Positions 52,744 to 63,762 of a stretch of 64,000 nucleotides of DNA are shown piece by piece. Each line of letters opens with the position of its first letter. The stretch's first letter is position 1. The notes under the pieces are model-generated. The model worked only from the letters and a program-made list of their open reading frames with translations. It made no database searches and was not told the origin of the DNA. The DNA is taken from assembly GCA_001298575.1 (NCBI GenBank), contig LJCV01000088.1, positions 26,610-90,609 of the forward strand. Direction: 5' to 3'. The translations under genes and the position numbers were made by a program. The stretch is from Actinobacteria bacterium OK074 (GTDB taxonomy: Bacteria; Actinomycetota; Actinomycetes; Streptomycetales; Streptomycetaceae).

Positions 52744-53688
52744 TCAGGGGTGGGACGGGAGCCTGCTCCCGGGCAGGTCGTCAGGGGTGGGCCGGGGCGC
52801 GCCCTCCGCCTCCTGTTGTGCCGCCCGGGCCAGCGCCCGCCGGTCGGGCAGCCGGCCCGGGGCGAGCGGCGGCCGTACCTCCACCTCGGCCACCAGGCCG
52901 CGCGCGGTCACCACCCGCCACACCGAGGTGAGCAGCGAGTCCTCGCCGACGAACGCGGGCGAGGTGCTGGCCGCGCCCAGGGCGGTGCGGTAGTTCAGCC
53001 GCACCGGCTGCACGGGCACCCCGGCGTCCAGCGCGGCCTGGAACACGGCCCGCCGGAAGTGCCCCCGGGCCCGGCCGCACCAGGTGCTGCCCTCGGGGAA
53101 GGCGGCCACGGCCGAACCGGCGCGCAGGGCCTCGGAGATGGCCGCGACGGTGCCGGGCAGGGCGCGCAGCCGGTCGCGGTCGATGAAGAGGGTACGGGCG
53201 CGGGTCGTGATCGCCCCGGCCACGGGCCAGCCGCGCACCTCGCGCTTGGCGAGCATCCGCGCCGGACGGACGGCCGCGAGCAGCGGGATGTCCAGCCAGG
53301 ACACGTGGTGCGCGACCAGCAGCAGCCCCCCTTCGGGCGGGGCGCAGCCGGTGATCCGCACCCGGACCCCGAGGGCCCGGACGACGGCCCGGCACCAGCC
53401 GCGCACCAGCCGCTCGCGCGGCCCGGCGGGCAGCCGTCCGACGAGCCGGCACAGCAGGATGCCCGGGATCAGCACGATCAGGGCCGTGCCGAACCGCAGG
53501 AGGGCGCGCGGGACGACCGTCCGGGGCGCCGACGCCTCGACGCAGGTCCGCGGGGAGCAGGGGGCGGTGGGCAGCCAGGCGCTCGGCGCCGCGGGGGCGA
53601 CGAGGACCGGCCGGGGGACGGTCCGGGTCACGGCCCGGGGGAAGGCCGTGACCGTACGGAGGGAGAGCACCCCGAAGCGGGCGGACAT
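52744..53688 (-). CDS. 1-acyl-glycerol-3-phosphate acyltransferase (PlsC/OlsA type)
   Basis: Protein of 314 residues with one or two hydrophobic segments (ALIVLIPGILLCRLVG) and the PlsC motifs HHVSWLD (HX4D), FIDRDR and FPEGST, then a long C-terminal region. It starts at the ATG overlapping the upstream stop. Together with the GNAT-type acyltransferase upstream it matches the OlsB-OlsA pair for ornithine lipid. Confidence 0.85.
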   Translation of the reverse strand: MSARFGVLSLRTVTAFPRAVTRTVPRPVLVAPAAPSAWLPTAPCSPRTCVEASAPRTVVPRALLRFGTALIVLIPGILLCRLVGRLPAGPRERLVRGWCRAVVRALGVRVRITGCAPPEGGLLLVAHHVSWLDIPLLAAVRPARMLAKREVRGWPVAGAITTRARTLFIDRDRLRALPGTVAAISEALRAGSAVAAFPEGSTWCGRARGHFRRAVFQAALDAGVPVQPVRLNYRTALGAASTSPAFVGEDSLLTSVWRVVTARGLVAEVEVRPPLAPGRLPDRRALARAAQQEAEGAPRPTPDDLPGSRLPSHP

Positions 53689-54461
53689 CAGGCGGGGACG
53701 AGCGCGAGGAAGTGGCGCAGGTAGCGCGCGTCGATCCGGCTCATGGGCAGCAGCACGTACAGGTCGGCGACGCCGAAGTCCGGGTCGTGCGCGGGCGCTC
53801 CGCAGACCCGGGCGCCCAGGCGCAGGTAGCCGCGCAGCAGCGCCGGGAGTTCGGTGCGGCCGGTGGGGCGGGCCACGCCCTCGGGGTTCCAGGGCAGCAG
53901 CGGCCGTACCCGCTGCTCCTCCGGGGCCAGGTGCTTGGCGCTGACGCGGTCCCAGGTGGCGGCGGCGAGGGCGCCGCCGTCGGCCAGCGGGATCGAGCAG
54001 CAGCCGGCCAGCCACTCGTGGCCGCCGTCGACCATGTAGCGGGCGATCCCGGCCCAGATGAGGCTGATGACGGCGCCGTCGCGGTGGTCGGGGTGCACGC
54101 AGGAGCGGCCGACCTCGACGAGGCAGGAGCGGATCCCGCGCAGTGCGCCGAGGTCGAACTCGCTCTCCGCGTACAGCCGTCCGGCCATCGCGGCCCGCTC
54201 GGGCGGCAGCAGCCGGTAGGTGCCGACGACCTGGCCGGTGACCGTGTCGCGGACGAGGAGGTGGTCGCAGTACGCGTCGAAGGCGTCGACGTCGAGGCCG
54301 GGCCGCGGGGTGGACAGCAGGGCGCCCATCTCCAGGGCGAAGACGTCGTGGCGCAGCCGCTGCGCGGCCCGGACGTCGGCCTCGTCGCGGGCCAGGGAGA
54401 CGGTGTAGCGGGTGGGAGCGGCGGACTGCGGGGGTCGGGCGAGGGTGGACGCGCCGGTCAT
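53688..54461 (-). CDS. GNAT-type N-acyltransferase (OlsB-like)
   Basis: Protein of 257 residues of the hemolysin-like/OlsB branch: LRHDVFALEMG ... DAFDAYCDHLLVRDTVTGQVVGTYRLLPP ... LVEVGRSCVHPDHRDGAVISLIWAGIARYM. This branch transfers 3-hydroxyacyl groups from ACP to ornithine or another amine. The ATG is preceded by AGGAGAG. It overlaps the PlsC-like gene. The lipid formed would be a phosphate-free amino lipid of the membrane. Confidence 0.8.
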   Translation of the reverse strand: MTGASTLARPPQSAAPTRYTVSLARDEADVRAAQRLRHDVFALEMGALLSTPRPGLDVDAFDAYCDHLLVRDTVTGQVVGTYRLLPPERAAMAGRLYAESEFDLGALRGIRSCLVEVGRSCVHPDHRDGAVISLIWAGIARYMVDGGHEWLAGCCSIPLADGGALAAATWDRVSAKHLAPEEQRVRPLLPWNPEGVARPTGRTELPALLRGYLRLGARVCGAPAHDPDFGVADLYVLLPMSRIDARYLRHFLALVPA

Positions 54462-54629
54462 GGCACTCTCCTGGTCGTGGGCCGTTCGGCGAGTGGGGAC
54501 GGGGCGGGTGGCCGTGCACGAACCCGCCGCGTAAGTTGTGCCGACGCCGGCTGACCAGGACATGACCTACGTCGGGAGCGGGGATGTGGGGATGCTGAAT
54601 GCCGGGGGCGGGCGGCCTCGGAACGCCGA

Positions 54630-54663
54630 AACGGGGCCGGGGAGCACCACTCCCGGCCCCGTT
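54630..54663 (-). terminator. Terminator of the sdh operon
   Basis: 12-bp stem AACGGGGCCGGG / CCCGGCCCCGTT with a 10-nt loop, 33 bp after the sdhB stop. Confidence 0.75.
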
Positions 54664-54696
54664 CGTCCGCGCTGTTCGGCGAACGTTCACACGGCG

Positions 54697-55439
54697 CTAC
54701 CGCCCGGACTTCCGCGCGGCCCGCAGCCACTCCCGGTTCATGCTCGTGATGGACACCAGCGGAATCCCCTTGGGGCAGGCGGTGGCGCACTCCCCGGTGA
54801 GGGTGCAGCCGCCGAACCCCTCCGCGTCCATCTGCGCCACCATGTCGAGCACGCGGGTCTCGCGCTCGGGCGCCCCCTGCGGCAGCACGTTCAGGTGGTT
54901 GATCTTCGCCGAAGTGAAGAGCATCGCCGCCCCGTTGGGGCACGCGGCCACGCACGCCCCGCAGCCGATGCACTCCGCGTGCTCGAACGCGAAATCGGCG
55001 TCCGGCTTCGGTACGGGGGTGGCGTGGGCCTCCGGCGCGGCACCGGTCGGCGCGGTGATGTAGCCGCCGGACTGGATGACCCGGTCGAAGGCCGAGCGGT
55101 CGACGACCAGGTCCTTGACCACCGGGAACGCCGCCGCCCGCCACGGCTCGACGTCGATGGTGTCGCCGTCGCGGAAGGACCGCATGTGCAGTTGGCAGGT
55201 GGTGGTGCGTTCGGGTCCGTGGGCGTCGCCGTTGATGACGAGGCTGCACGCGCCGCAGATGCCCTCGCGGCAGTCGTGGTCGAAGGCGACGGGGTCCTCG
55301 CCGCGCAGGATGAGGTCCTCGTTGAGGGTGTCCAGCATCTCCAGGAAGGACATGTCGGGCGAGACGTCGGCCACCTCGTAGGTGGACATGGCGCCCTCGC
55401 TGTCGCCGTTTCGCTGGCGCCAGACGCGCAGGGTGAGTT

Positions 55440-55443
<4 letters not shown>
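54697..55443 (-). CDS. sdhB: Succinate dehydrogenase/fumarate reductase iron-sulfur subunit
   Basis: Protein of 248 residues with the 2Fe-2S ligands in [19 protein letters not shown], and two further clusters in [15 protein letters not shown] and [15 protein letters not shown]. It overlaps the flavoprotein gene by ATGA. It belongs to the non-classical three-subunit enzyme group with a five-helix cytochrome b. Confidence 0.93.
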
Positions 55444-57389
<1,946 letters not shown>

Positions 57390-57392
57390 GGG

Positions 57393-58100
57393 TCAGCTCA
57401 CCACTCCGGTCATCACGCCCACGGGTACGGCGACGAAGCCGGCCGTGAGCACCACTGCGAGAAAGTTGGCGACGGTCTTGAGGGCACGGTCGCGGCTGCG
57501 GCTGCCGGCGCCGAGGGTCTGCGCGGCGCTCCAGAAGCCGTGCCGTACGTGCAGGCCGAGCGCGAGCATCGCGACGATGTAGATGACGTTGCCGTACCAG
57601 GTGGAGAAGGTGTCGACGACGTTCTGGTACGGGTGTCCGGGCTGGAAGCCGCCGGAGTGCACCGTGCCGGTGGTCAGGTCCAGGATGTGCCAGACGACGA
57701 ACAGGCCGAGGATGGTCCCGCCCCAGCGCATGGTGCGGGTCGCGTAGCTCGACCGCGGCCTGCGGTGCACGTACTGGCTGGGACGCGCCTTGATGTCGCG
57801 GCGGCTGAGCTGGTACGCGGAGGTGGCGTGCGCGACGACGGCGACGACCAGGACGACGCGGATCAGCCAGAGCGTCCACTCGTAGTGCATGAACGGCTCG
57901 CCGACGGTGCGCAGCCAGTGTGCGTAGTGGTTGAACTCGCCGGGCCCGAAGAAGATCTTCAGGTTGCCGATCATGTGCACGACCAGGTAGAGGAGCATGA
58001 CGAGGCCGCTGACCGCCATGACCACCTTCTTGCCGACGGTGGAGTCCCACACGGTGCGGGTCATGGACGGCCGCCGGTCCGTTCGCGTAGCCAGAGCCAT
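57393..58100 (-). CDS. sdhC: Succinate dehydrogenase cytochrome b subunit
   Basis: Protein of 235 residues with five hydrophobic segments and heme-ligand histidines, for instance LLYLVVHMIGNLKIF, EPFMHYEW, VVAHATSAYQL and VVWHILD. This is the b558/five-helix type (type B, di-heme) rather than the sdhCD pair. It is probably the start of a leaderless transcript: -10 TAGCGT sits seven bases before the ATG. Confidence 0.9.
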   Translation of the reverse strand: MALATRTDRRPSMTRTVWDSTVGKKVVMAVSGLVMLLYLVVHMIGNLKIFFGPGEFNHYAHWLRTVGEPFMHYEWTLWLIRVVLVVAVVAHATSAYQLSRRDIKARPSQYVHRRPRSSYATRTMRWGGTILGLFVVWHILDLTTGTVHSGGFQPGHPYQNVVDTFSTWYGNVIYIVAMLALGLHVRHGFWSAAQTLGAGSRSRDRALKTVANFLAVVLTAGFVAVPVGVMTGVVS

Positions 58101-58107
58101 GCCGCAG

Positions 58108-58138
58108 ACGCTAGGCGGGCCCTGCCCGATCGGTCCAA
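58108..58138 (-). promoter_or_regulatory. sdhC promoter, probably leaderless
   Basis: On the minus strand, -35 TTGGAC (58133-58138), 19-bp spacer and -10 TAGCGT (58108-58113); the ATG follows seven bases later with no ribosome binding site. Confidence 0.55.
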
Positions 58139-58159
58139 GACATGGTCCGGCTCGATTCG

Positions 58160-58174
58160 ATAGGCAGCGCCTAT
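58160..58174. promoter_or_regulatory. LysR-type operator between sdhC and lysR
   Basis: ATAGGC-agc-GCCTAT is a perfect dyad containing T-N11-A. Its centre is about 67 bp upstream of the predicted sdhC start point, the classical position of a LysR recognition site. It also overlaps the lysR -10-like TATGCT (58172-58177). Confidence 0.6.
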
Positions 58175-58183
58175 GCTGGCGGC

Positions 58184-59068
58184 ATGCAGTTCCAGCAACT
58201 CCAGTACTTCGTGGCGGTCGCCGAGACCCGGCACTTCACCCGGGCCGCCGACCTCGTACACGTGGCCCAGCCTTCGCTGTCGCAACAGATCAAGGCCCTG
58301 GAGCGGGAGCTGGGAGCCGATCTGTTCCTGCGGGCGCGGGGCAACATCACGCTCACGGACGCGGGCGAGGCGCTGTTGCCGCTCGCCCGCCGCATCCTGG
58401 AGGACGCGGACACCGCCCGACTCGAAGTGCAGGAACTCGCCCAGCTGCGGCGGGGGCGGGTACGGCTGGGGGCGACGCCGAGCGTGTGCACGGGGCTGCT
58501 GCCGGAGGTGCTGCGCGCCTTCCACGACCGGTATCCCGGGATCCGGCTGCTGGTCGAGGAGAGCGGTTCGCACGATCTCGTCCGCGAACTCGCGCGTGGG
58601 GCGCTGGACCTGGCGCTGGTGGTACTGCCGCTGCCGACGCCGTCACCCGCGCTGACCACCGTGGAACTGCTGCGCGAGGACCTCGTCGTGGTGTCGTCGC
58701 CGGACGCGCCCAAGCCGGGGGGCGGCAGCCGGACGGTGCGCGTCGCGGATCTGGCGGGTGAGCCGCTGGTGATGTTCCGGCACGGGTACGACCTGCGGGA
58801 GCTGACCGTCGCGGCGTGTCGCTCCGCCGGGTTCGAGCCGGAGTTCGCCGTCGAGGGCGGGGAGATGGACGCGGTGCTGGGGTTCGTGCGGGCGGGGCTG
58901 GGGGTGGCTGTGGTGCCGCGGATGGTGGCTACGCGGTCGGGGCGGGGGTTGAGGGTCACGCCTCTGGCACGGCCCGGGTTGTTCCGTACGATCGCGCTGG
59001 CGCACCGGAGCGATGTGGCTCCGCCGCGGGGTGCGCGGGAGTTGCAGCGGATGTTGCTTCAGCGGTAA
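58184..59068 (+). CDS. LysR-family regulator of sdhCAB
   Basis: Protein of 294 residues with an N-terminal HTH (LQYFVAVAETRHFTRAADLVHVAQPSLSQQIKALERELGADLF) and a LysR substrate domain. The ATG of MQFQQLQYF is chosen; it lies six bases after a -10-like TATGCT, so it may be leaderless. It is divergent from sdhCAB and is likely to control it and itself. Confidence 0.92.
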   Translation: MQFQQLQYFVAVAETRHFTRAADLVHVAQPSLSQQIKALERELGADLFLRARGNITLTDAGEALLPLARRILEDADTARLEVQELAQLRRGRVRLGATPSVCTGLLPEVLRAFHDRYPGIRLLVEESGSHDLVRELARGALDLALVVLPLPTPSPALTTVELLREDLVVVSSPDAPKPGGGSRTVRVADLAGEPLVMFRHGYDLRELTVAACRSAGFEPEFAVEGGEMDAVLGFVRAGLGVAVVPRMVATRSGRGLRVTPLARPGLFRTIALAHRSDVAPPRGARELQRMLLQR

Positions 59069-59117
59069 GCGCGCTCCCCCGCCGAAAGGCGCTCTCAAGG
59101 CCCCTCTCAAAGCCCCC

Positions 59118-61265
59118 TCACCCCGTCGCGTCCACCAGCGCCAGCTCGTGCAGCCGCTCCGGTGGGCCCGGCCTCGCGTAGTACCAGCCCTGGGCCGTGT
59201 CGCAGCCCAGGATGCGGAGTTGCTCTGCCTGGGCGCCCGTTTCCACGCCCTCGACGGTGACCGTGAGGTCGAGGCTGTGGGCCAGGGAGACGATGCCCTC
59301 GACGATCTTGAGGTCGACGGGGTCGGCCGGGTACTGCTGCATGCCCTGGGTGAAGGAGCGGTCCAGCTTCAGTATCGAGACGGGCAGGCGGCGCAGGTTG
59401 GCGAGGTTGGAGTAGCCCGTGCCGAAGTCGTCGAGGGCGATGTCGACGCCCATCTCGGCGAGCCGGCGCAGGGGTTTGAGGAGGTCGTCGTCGGCGCCGA
59501 TGAGGGCCGACTCGGTGACCTCCAGGCACAGGGCGTCCGGTTCGAGGCCCACGCGTTCCAGGATCTCCACCGTGTCGGAAACCAGACCCGGATGGGTGAG
59601 CTGGCAGGGCGAGAGGTTGACGTTGACCCGCAGCGGGCCCGCCGGACCGTGCTCGCGCTGCCAGGCGCGGGCCTGCCGGACGGACTGGTCCAGGACCCAG
59701 CGGCCCAACGGGACGATCAGACCGGTGTGTTCGGCGAGCGGGATGAAGCGGTCGGGGCCGAGCACGCCGTGCTGCGGATGCAGCCAGCGGACCAGCGCCT
59801 CGGCTCCGCTGACACTGCCGTCGCCGAGGTGCACGAGCGGCTGGTACTCGATGAAGAACTCGTTGCGGTCCAGGGCGGCGGGCAGCGCCGTGGTGAGGCC
59901 GTGCCGGGTGATGGCGCGGGCGTCGGCCTCCGGGTCGGCGAGTTCGTAGCGGTTGCCGCCCGCCGACTTGGCCCGGTACATCGTGATGTCGGCGCTGCGC
60001 AGCACGTCCGCGGGGCCGCGCTCGCCGGAGGGGCCCTCGACGACGCCGATGCTGCCGCGCACCAGGAGTTCGCGGCCGTCGACGCTGACCGGGGTGACCA
60101 GGGCGTTCATGATGCGGTCGGCGAGTTCGTCGACCTCGCGCTGAGTGTCGGGGCCGGTGGTCAGCGCCACGAACTCGTCGCCGCCGAGCCGGGCGACCAT
60201 CTCGCCGGGGGCGGTCGCGCAGGACTGGAGCCGGTCGGCGACCTCGACGAGGAGCCGGTCGCCGGCCGCGTGGCCGAGGCTGTCGTTGATGGTCTTGAAG
60301 CCGTCCAGGTCGAGGTAGCACAGGCCGAAGCGCTGCCCCTCGCCCGCGTTCAGGGCCTTCTCCAGGCGTTCGAAGAACAGGGTGCGGTTGGGCAGTCCGG
60401 TGAGGGCGTCGTGCGTGGCCTCGTAGCGCAGCCGCAGGTTGAGCAGGCGGCGTTCGGTGGTGTCCTCCATGAGGGCGAGCTGGTAGCGGGGCCTGCCGTC
60501 GGCGTCGCGCAGCAGGGACATGCTCAGGTTGGTCCACAGGACGGTGCCGTCGGGCCGGTAGAACGCCTTCTCCAGGTGGAAGTGCTCGCGGTCGCCCTGC
60601 ACCAGTTCCTCGTAGAGCTTCCAGGTCTGGGGCGCGTCCTCGGGGTGGGTCCACTCCATGACGTTGCGGCCGCGCACCATCTGCTCGCTGCCGCCGAACA
60701 TGCGCACGAGAGCGGTGTTGACCTGGAGGACGTTGCCGTCGAGGTCGGCGATGCCGATTCCTATCGCGGCGCCCTCGAACACCGCGCGGAAGCGGGCGTC
60801 GCTCTCGTGCAGGGCCTGCGCGACCGCGCCCTGGGCCTTGAGGGCCGCGGCGGAGATGGCCTCCTGCTCGGCCAGCGTGCGCTCCCGCAGCGCCTGGGCG
60901 AACCCGGCGGCCATGGCGTGCTGGAGCCGGGCGCACCGGCTGCGGTGGGCCTCCTGGACGTCGGCGGGGGCGTCGGGGTCGCCGCAGTAGAGGACCAGGT
61001 AGGCGTCGACGCAGTCGAGGGTGGCGCTCAGCGCGTCCGGGTCGGTGCAGTGCGCGGCGATGAGGTCGGCGCCGATCGCCTTGGCCTCGGCGGCGTGGTG
61101 GACGCGGGCGTGCAGGGCCTGGCTCAGCCTGCGGGCGAGCGGCAGGAGCCGCTCGGCCAGTTCCGGCCGGGTCAGCGACGTGGAGGTCATCGGGAAGAGG
61201 GCCCGGCTCCAGATCGTCGCGAACCGCTGGAGTCTGTCCTCCGGCCCGTCCGGCTCCGCCCTCAC
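59118..61265 (-). CDS. PAS-GGDEF-EAL cyclic di-GMP protein (RmdA-like)
   Basis: Protein of 715 residues. An N-terminal helical region (about 1-160) is followed by a PAS domain (FRAVFEGAAIGIGIADLDGN), a GGDEF domain with intact RLGGDEFVAL and an EAL domain with SGAEALVRW, NVNLSP, EVTES and DDFGTGYSNL all present. Both catalytic halves look active. Context (DUF574-type gene, then SCO0930-type lipoprotein) and order match the rmdA region of S. coelicolor from memory. The GTG overlaps the stop of the methyltransferase gene; ATG 25 codons later is an alternative. Confidence 0.88.
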   Translation of the reverse strand: MRAEPDGPEDRLQRFATIWSRALFPMTSTSLTRPELAERLLPLARRLSQALHARVHHAAEAKAIGADLIAAHCTDPDALSATLDCVDAYLVLYCGDPDAPADVQEAHRSRCARLQHAMAAGFAQALRERTLAEQEAISAAALKAQGAVAQALHESDARFRAVFEGAAIGIGIADLDGNVLQVNTALVRMFGGSEQMVRGRNVMEWTHPEDAPQTWKLYEELVQGDREHFHLEKAFYRPDGTVLWTNLSMSLLRDADGRPRYQLALMEDTTERRLLNLRLRYEATHDALTGLPNRTLFFERLEKALNAGEGQRFGLCYLDLDGFKTINDSLGHAAGDRLLVEVADRLQSCATAPGEMVARLGGDEFVALTTGPDTQREVDELADRIMNALVTPVSVDGRELLVRGSIGVVEGPSGERGPADVLRSADITMYRAKSAGGNRYELADPEADARAITRHGLTTALPAALDRNEFFIEYQPLVHLGDGSVSGAEALVRWLHPQHGVLGPDRFIPLAEHTGLIVPLGRWVLDQSVRQARAWQREHGPAGPLRVNVNLSPCQLTHPGLVSDTVEILERVGLEPDALCLEVTESALIGADDDLLKPLRRLAEMGVDIALDDFGTGYSNLANLRRLPVSILKLDRSFTQGMQQYPADPVDLKIVEGIVSLAHSLDLTVTVEGVETGAQAEQLRILGCDTAQGWYYARPGPPERLHELALVDATG

Positions 61266-62074
61266 GCGAGGCGTCCCACACCGGCGAAGCCCGAGAAGGC
61301 GTACGGATCCTCGTCCTCGGGTGCCGTGTCGGGCCGCCACGACGCCATCGGCACCAGTCCGGGTTCCACCATGTCGTACCCCTCGAAGAACCGCGCGACC
61401 TCGTCGCGCGAGCGCATGATCAGCGGGTTGCGGATGTCCTTGTACACGTCGATCGCGCCCGCGGCCCGCTCCTGGGGCAGCGGAACTCCCGCGTACGAGG
61501 CGTGCGTCAGCACGAGCAGGCTGCCCGGCGCGAGCGCGTCGCGCAGCTGGGCCACCACTCGGCAGGGGTCGTCCGCGTCTTCCACGAAGTGCAGTATGGC
61601 AACGAGGAGAAGCGCGACCGGACGGTTCAGGTCGATCAGGCGCTCCACCTGGGCGCTGCGCAGGATCTCCGCGGGCTTGCGCAGATCGGCCGCCACGACG
61701 TCGGCGTACGCGTTGCCCTCCAGGACGGCCTGGCTGTGCGCGACGGCCACCGGGTCGTGGTCGACGTAGACGACATGGGCGCCGGGGCTGGCCTCCTGGG
61801 CCACCTCGTGGACGTTGCCGAAGGTGGGGATGCCGGAGCCGATGTCGAGGAACTGGGTGATGCCCTCCGCCACGGCGTACCGCACGGCCCGGCGCATGAA
61901 CGCCCGGTTGGCCTGCATGATCTTGGGGAGTCCCGGCATGAACTCCATGGCCCGGCGGGCCGCCTGCCGGTCGACCTCGAAGTTGTACGACCCGCCCAGG
62001 TAGTAGTCGTAGATCCGCGACACGGACGGCACCGAGATGTCGATGTTCCGTGGGGCCCAGGCGGGACGCTCCAT
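61262..62074 (-). CDS. S-adenosyl-methyltransferase-like protein (DUF574/PF04672)
   Basis: Protein of 270 residues with the family signature RIYDYYLGGSYNFEVDRQAA, a SAM-site like FLDIGSGIPTFGNVHEVAQ and VVYVDHDPVAVAH. The family is greatly expanded in Streptomyces and its substrates are unknown. It is coupled by GTGA with the c-di-GMP protein, suggesting co-regulation. Upstream, 465 bp contain a dyad GCACCA-ag-TGGTGC (62304-62317) and a terminator for the next gene. Confidence 0.88.
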   Translation of the reverse strand: MERPAWAPRNIDISVPSVSRIYDYYLGGSYNFEVDRQAARRAMEFMPGLPKIMQANRAFMRRAVRYAVAEGITQFLDIGSGIPTFGNVHEVAQEASPGAHVVYVDHDPVAVAHSQAVLEGNAYADVVAADLRKPAEILRSAQVERLIDLNRPVALLLVAILHFVEDADDPCRVVAQLRDALAPGSLLVLTHASYAGVPLPQERAAGAIDVYKDIRNPLIMRSRDEVARFFEGYDMVEPGLVPMASWRPDTAPEDEDPYAFSGFAGVGRLA

Positions 62075-62399
62075 CTATCTCTCCAAGGCGTAGGCGACGG
62101 CTCGACGGTCCGGTGTTCGAGCAGAGGCTACTGAGTTGCCCACCGCGGGAGCGAGCAGAAACGGAAATTGACCATCCGTTCCCGGTCACCACCTCGGGCA
62201 AGTGCCGTACGGGCGCCCGGTCGGCACCGTTCGAACAGGCACCGTACGCCCCTTGGGAAACGTTCCAAAGGGTTCAGGAGAGTTCAGAAGTAATCCAGAG
62301 CTTGCACCAAGTGGTGCGAAACAAAAGGGAATTGAGCTGGAGACAGAACGGGAGCACGGAACCGCCCGGGGGCGCGTACGCCGATGCGCACGCCGAAGA

Positions 62400-62434
62400 G
62401 CCCGCCCCCTCCGTGCGGTGCGGAGGGGGCGGGC
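62400..62434 (-). terminator. Terminator of the lipoprotein gene
   Basis: 13-bp perfect stem GCCCGCCCCCTCC / GGAGGGGGCGGGC with a 9-nt loop, about 105 bp past the stop. Confidence 0.75.
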
Positions 62435-62539
62435 GGTCGGGCGCGCCTGTCCCGTTCGTCCGGCACTACGTGTGGGTGTGTCCACCCCCTTCCGCGTTCC
62501 GTGGATGGTGGGCGAGGCGATCGACCTGGGGAGGTGTCC

Positions 62540-63484
62540 CTACTTCGCCGGCGCGCCGACCGGCTTTCCGTCGGGGGCGACGGCGTACCAAGTGCCGCTC
62601 ACACCCTGACCGTTGGTGTCCCCGGGCGCCTTGTCGCCCGAGAAGGTGTAGATGGGCCAGCAGTCGACGGTCATCTGCTTGGCTCCGTCCGGGCGGGTGA
62701 AGCCCATGAGGCCCTCCTTCACCACGCCCTGCGTGTCGGCCTTCTCGACCGGGGCGACGACCGGCCACTTGTCCAGGCAGGCGCCGGTGCAGGCCGACTT
62801 GGAGACGGGCCACGCCTGGTCCTTCATGAACCGGTAGACCGTCATGCCGTTCTTGTCGACGACGATGTTGCCGAGCTCGGGGTCCTTGCGGACCGACAGT
62901 CCGGGCAGCGTGGCCTTCTTGCCGGTGGGCGCCGTGGCGTACCAAGTGCCGCCCACGCCCTCGCCGTTGACGTCGCCGGCCTTGGTGTCCTTGGCGTAGC
63001 GGTACATCGGCCAGCCGGCGACGGTGAGTTGTTTGCTGCCGTCCGAGCGGGTGACCTCGCCGAGCAGGGTCTTGTCGATGCCAGCGCCGGCCGTGACATC
63101 GTTCGCGGGCACCGGCGGCCAGGTGGTCGCGCAGGTGCCGTCGCAGGTGGACTTGGGCGGTTCGGCGGTGTCGTTGTCGAACCGGTAGAGGGTGAGCCCG
63201 GCGCCGTCGGTGACGACCTTGCCCAGGCTCGCGTTGTCGGCGAGCTTCAGTTCACCCGCGGTCTGCGTGCTGGCCCCGGCCGCCTGACCGGTGCCGGACT
63301 CCGAGCCGTTGGCGCTGGCCTCGCCCGACGGGCTGGGGCTCGTGCTGTAGCCGGCCGCCGGTGCCGCACCCACGTTCTGGGCGCCCACCGACTGGGTGCC
63401 GCTCTCCTGACCACACGCCGTCGTGAACGCCAGCACGGCTGCGGCGCTCGCCATGAGTGAGGCGCTCCGCCAGGATGTTCTCAT
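62540..63484 (-). CDS. SCO0930-type lipoprotein with repeated Yx(F/Y/W)xxD motifs
   Basis: Protein of 314 residues. Signal peptide with lipobox FTTAC, then a Ser/Gly/Thr-rich linker. Four repeat copies follow: LTLYRFDND, PMYRYAKD, MTVYRFMKD and PIYTFSGD. Two Cys pairs, CDGTC and CTGAC, follow the first and third. The family is extracellular, function unknown, possibly binding metals or heme. The ATG is preceded by GGGAG; a longer N-terminus would displace the signal peptide. Confidence 0.85.
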   Translation of the reverse strand: MRTSWRSASLMASAAAVLAFTTACGQESGTQSVGAQNVGAAPAAGYSTSPSPSGEASANGSESGTGQAAGASTQTAGELKLADNASLGKVVTDGAGLTLYRFDNDTAEPPKSTCDGTCATTWPPVPANDVTAGAGIDKTLLGEVTRSDGSKQLTVAGWPMYRYAKDTKAGDVNGEGVGGTWYATAPTGKKATLPGLSVRKDPELGNIVVDKNGMTVYRFMKDQAWPVSKSACTGACLDKWPVVAPVEKADTQGVVKEGLMGFTRPDGAKQMTVDCWPIYTFSGDKAPGDTNGQGVSGTWYAVAPDGKPVGAPAK

Positions 63485-63762
63485 CTTCAACTCCCGCAGT
63501 TGGCTTGGGTGTTGCGCCATCCGAAGGGCGCCGCGTCCGGCCCTAGGTACGGGCGGGGGGCACGGATGTGTTCAATCGGCCCGGGAAAAACTTTCCGGCA
63601 CCTGTGTCGCGTCTCGGCCATCCCGACGCCCGGCGCCCCTTGAGCCCCTCCCGTGAACCCCTGCCCCGTCAGTCCGCACAGCAGGTCAAACCCCCGAAGG
63701 CACATCTCCCTCCTTCGGGTTAATCCCGTCGGACCGTGCCACACGCGCGCGCGAAGGGACGC

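Noticed and set aside
59013..61769. Long plus-strand frame opposite the c-di-GMP gene
   Set aside because: Same type of antisense shadow; no domains and no ribosome binding site.
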